From positions 1 to 32,195 of the forward strand of contig DRKQ01000037.1 of the NCBI GenBank assembly GCA_011051685.1: a DNA stretch of 32,195 nt, written 5' to 3'. Within the stretch, counting starts at the first letter, position 1. Every line of letters starts with the position of its first letter. Shown here piece after piece: positions 31,044 through 32,195 of the stretch. Both the position numbers and the translations under genes were made by a program. The notes under the pieces were generated by a model, which was not told where the DNA came from, searched no databases, and saw only the letters and a program-made list of their open reading frames with translations. The DNA is from Gammaproteobacteria bacterium (GTDB lineage Bacteria; Pseudomonadota; Gammaproteobacteria; SZUA-152).

Positions 31044-32195
31044 TTAAAATTTACCGTAGTAGCCTTCTTTGAGGGCATCGTAGAGATTGGCGGCGGTGTG
31101 GATCTCGCCGTCGTATTCGATCTCTTCGTTACCCTTGGCCTCCACCACGCTGCCGTCTTCCAGGGTGAACTGATACAAGGTGTTTTCCAGGTCCTGTTCT
31201 TTCACCAGCACGCCCTGGAAGGCCTCGGGATTGAAACGGAAGGTGGTGCAGCCCTTGAGGCCCTGGTCGTAGGCGTACATGTAGATGTCCTTGAAGTCCT
31301 CGAAGGGGAAGTCCGTGGGCACGTTGGCGGTCTTGGAAATGCTCGAGTCGATCCATTTTTGCGCCGCGGCCTGCACATCGACATGCGCCTTGGGGACAAT
31401 GTCGTCGGCGGAGACGAAATAGTCCGGCAACTTCTTGCTGGGATCCTCGGCAAAGGGCATGGCCTCGGGATTGACCATTTTCTGATAGGCCAGCAGTTCA
31501 AAGGAACACACGTCCACCTTCTCCTTGGTCTTCTTGCCCTCGCGGATCACGTTGCGCGAATAATGATGGGCGAAGCTGGGCTCGATACCGTTGCTGGCGT
31601 TGTTGGCCAGGGACAGGGAAATGGTGCCGGTGGGAGCGATGGAGCTGTGATGAGTAAAACGGCAACCCACATCGGCCATCTTTTCCACCAATGCGGGATC
31701 CACCTCTGCCACCTTCTGCATGTAGCGGCTGTAGCGTGCGTGCAGCACCTTGCCCTTGACGGTATCGCCCACCTGGTAGCCGTCGGCCTTCATCTCCGGG
31801 CGCTTGCGCAGCATCTCTGCGGTTACCGTGAATTCCTGCTCCATGACGGGCGCGGGACCTTTTTCTTCGGCCAGTTCGACGCCGGTCTGCCAGCCCACCA
31901 TGGCCAGCTCGCGGGTGACCTGTTCGGTGAAGGCCAGGGAGTCATCGTCGCCATAGACCATGCGCAGCATGGTGAGGGTGGAGCCCAGCCCCAGGTAGCC
32001 CATGCCGTGGCGGCGCTTGCTCATGATCTCCTGGCGCTGTCCTTCCAGCGGCAGGCCGTTGATCTCCACCACGTTGTCCAGCATGCGAGTGAAGATGCTC
32101 ACGGTCTTGCGGAACTTGTCCCAGTCGAAACGGGCATTGTCGGTGAAGGGGTCCAGCACGAACCTGGTGAGGTTCACCGAGCCCAGCAGGCAGGA
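31044..32195 (-). CDS. nrdJa: Class II ribonucleotide reductase, catalytic part (NrdJa), 5' end outside the window
   Basis: The frame is open to the right edge; the codons at the edge read SCLLGSVNLTRFVLDPF, an internal part of the class II reductase barrel, so the apparent start at 32177 (a GTG) is not a real start. About 383 residues are visible. Family segments seen: SKRRHGMGYLGLGSTLTMLRM, RFTHHSSIAPTGTISLSLANN (with the PTGTIS loop), NGIEPSFAHHYSRNV and DQGLKGCTTFRFNPEA. These belong to the 10-stranded reductase barrel. It converts ribonucleotides to deoxyribonucleotides using adenosylcobalamin. It is followed by nrdJb, the separate C-terminal part. Confidence 0.95.
   Translation of the reverse strand, partial: SCLLGSVNLTRFVLDPFTDNARFDWDKFRKTVSIFTRMLDNVVEINGLPLEGQRQEIMSKRRHGMGYLGLGSTLTMLRMVYGDDDSLAFTEQVTRELAMVGWQTGVELAEEKGPAPVMEQEFTVTAEMLRKRPEMKADGYQVGDTVKGKVLHARYSRYMQKVAEVDPALVEKMADVGCRFTHHSSIAPTGTISLSLANNASNGIEPSFAHHYSRNVIREGKKTKEKVDVCSFELLAYQKMVNPEAMPFAEDPSKKLPDYFVSADDIVPKAHVDVQAAAQKWIDSSISKTANVPTDFPFEDFKDIYMYAYDQGLKGCTTFRFNPEAFQGVLVKEQDLENTLYQFTLEDGSVVEAKGNEEIEYDGEIHTAANLYDALKEGYYGKF

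Noticed and set aside
32175-32177. GTG as the start codon of nrdJa
   Set aside because: The frame stays open to the window edge and the preceding codons (SCLLGS) match the internal sequence of class II reductases, so the true start lies outside the window.

Overview
The window reads as a chromosomal segment of a gammaproteobacterium. GshA, PepN, YchJ, SirB2-type and split class II ribonucleotide reductase (NrdJa/NrdJb) proteins all have a gammaproteobacterial look. No rRNA, tRNA, CRISPR array or intact insertion sequence was recognised. Most of the DNA from about 3.3 to 22.5 kb is GC-rich and densely coding. The left end (1-3 kb) and above all 24.6-30.2 kb are visibly AT-richer and look like accessory DNA.

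Layout, left to right. 1-2.4 kb: intergenic repeats, a DUF4157 (eCIS-type) metallopeptidase-like protein with a separate C-terminal module, and a GNAT acetyltransferase, closed by a 30-bp repeat that recurs at 22.66 kb. 2.4-3.8 kb: a DUF4396 membrane protein with a His-rich tail and a small cytochrome c. 3.8-7.2 kb (minus strand): a TlpA-like redoxin, gshA, and two small unknown proteins. 7.3-8.9 kb: msrB, an overlapping Fmt-like formyltransferase and ychJ. 9.2-10.6 kb: a membrane-anchored retropepsin-like protease overlapping a degenerate receiver-domain protein, with a divergent small lipoprotein. 10.8-13.5 kb: pepN. 13.6-15.8 kb: small membrane and redox proteins (thioredoxin-like, DUF2892, SirB2, CWC). 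16.0-22.6 kb: a Cys-rich exported protein followed by a cusCBA-type Cu(I)/Ag(I) efflux operon. 22.7-24.6 kb: CopD-like protein, a decayed yqaA gene, a YCII protein and a lone cyclic-nucleotide-binding protein. 25.0-30.1 kb: selD, a sulfotransferase, a TauE/SafE permease and a histidine kinase whose sensor is a tungstate-binding-protein-like (TupA-like) domain. 30.3-32.2 kb (minus strand): nrdJb and the 3' part of nrdJa.

How the genes fit together. Two themes recur. One is thiol/redox and metal stress: gshA, msrB, redoxins, the Cus efflux pump, the Cys-rich protein and CopD. The other, and the best candidate for an undescribed system, is the AT-rich block selD - sulfotransferase - TauE/SafE - TupA-like sensor kinase. 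SelD makes selenophosphate, but none of the usual users (selA, selB, selU/ybbB, senA, senB) is visible nearby. The two genes after it are a group-transfer enzyme and an anion permease whose stop and start codons overlap. This suggests, as inference, a selenium- or oxyanion-linked metabolite pathway with its own sensor.

A separate signal is a three-copy intergenic hairpin family (about 9.09, 10.68 and 24.62 kb) whose arms covary, so the structure rather than the sequence is being maintained.
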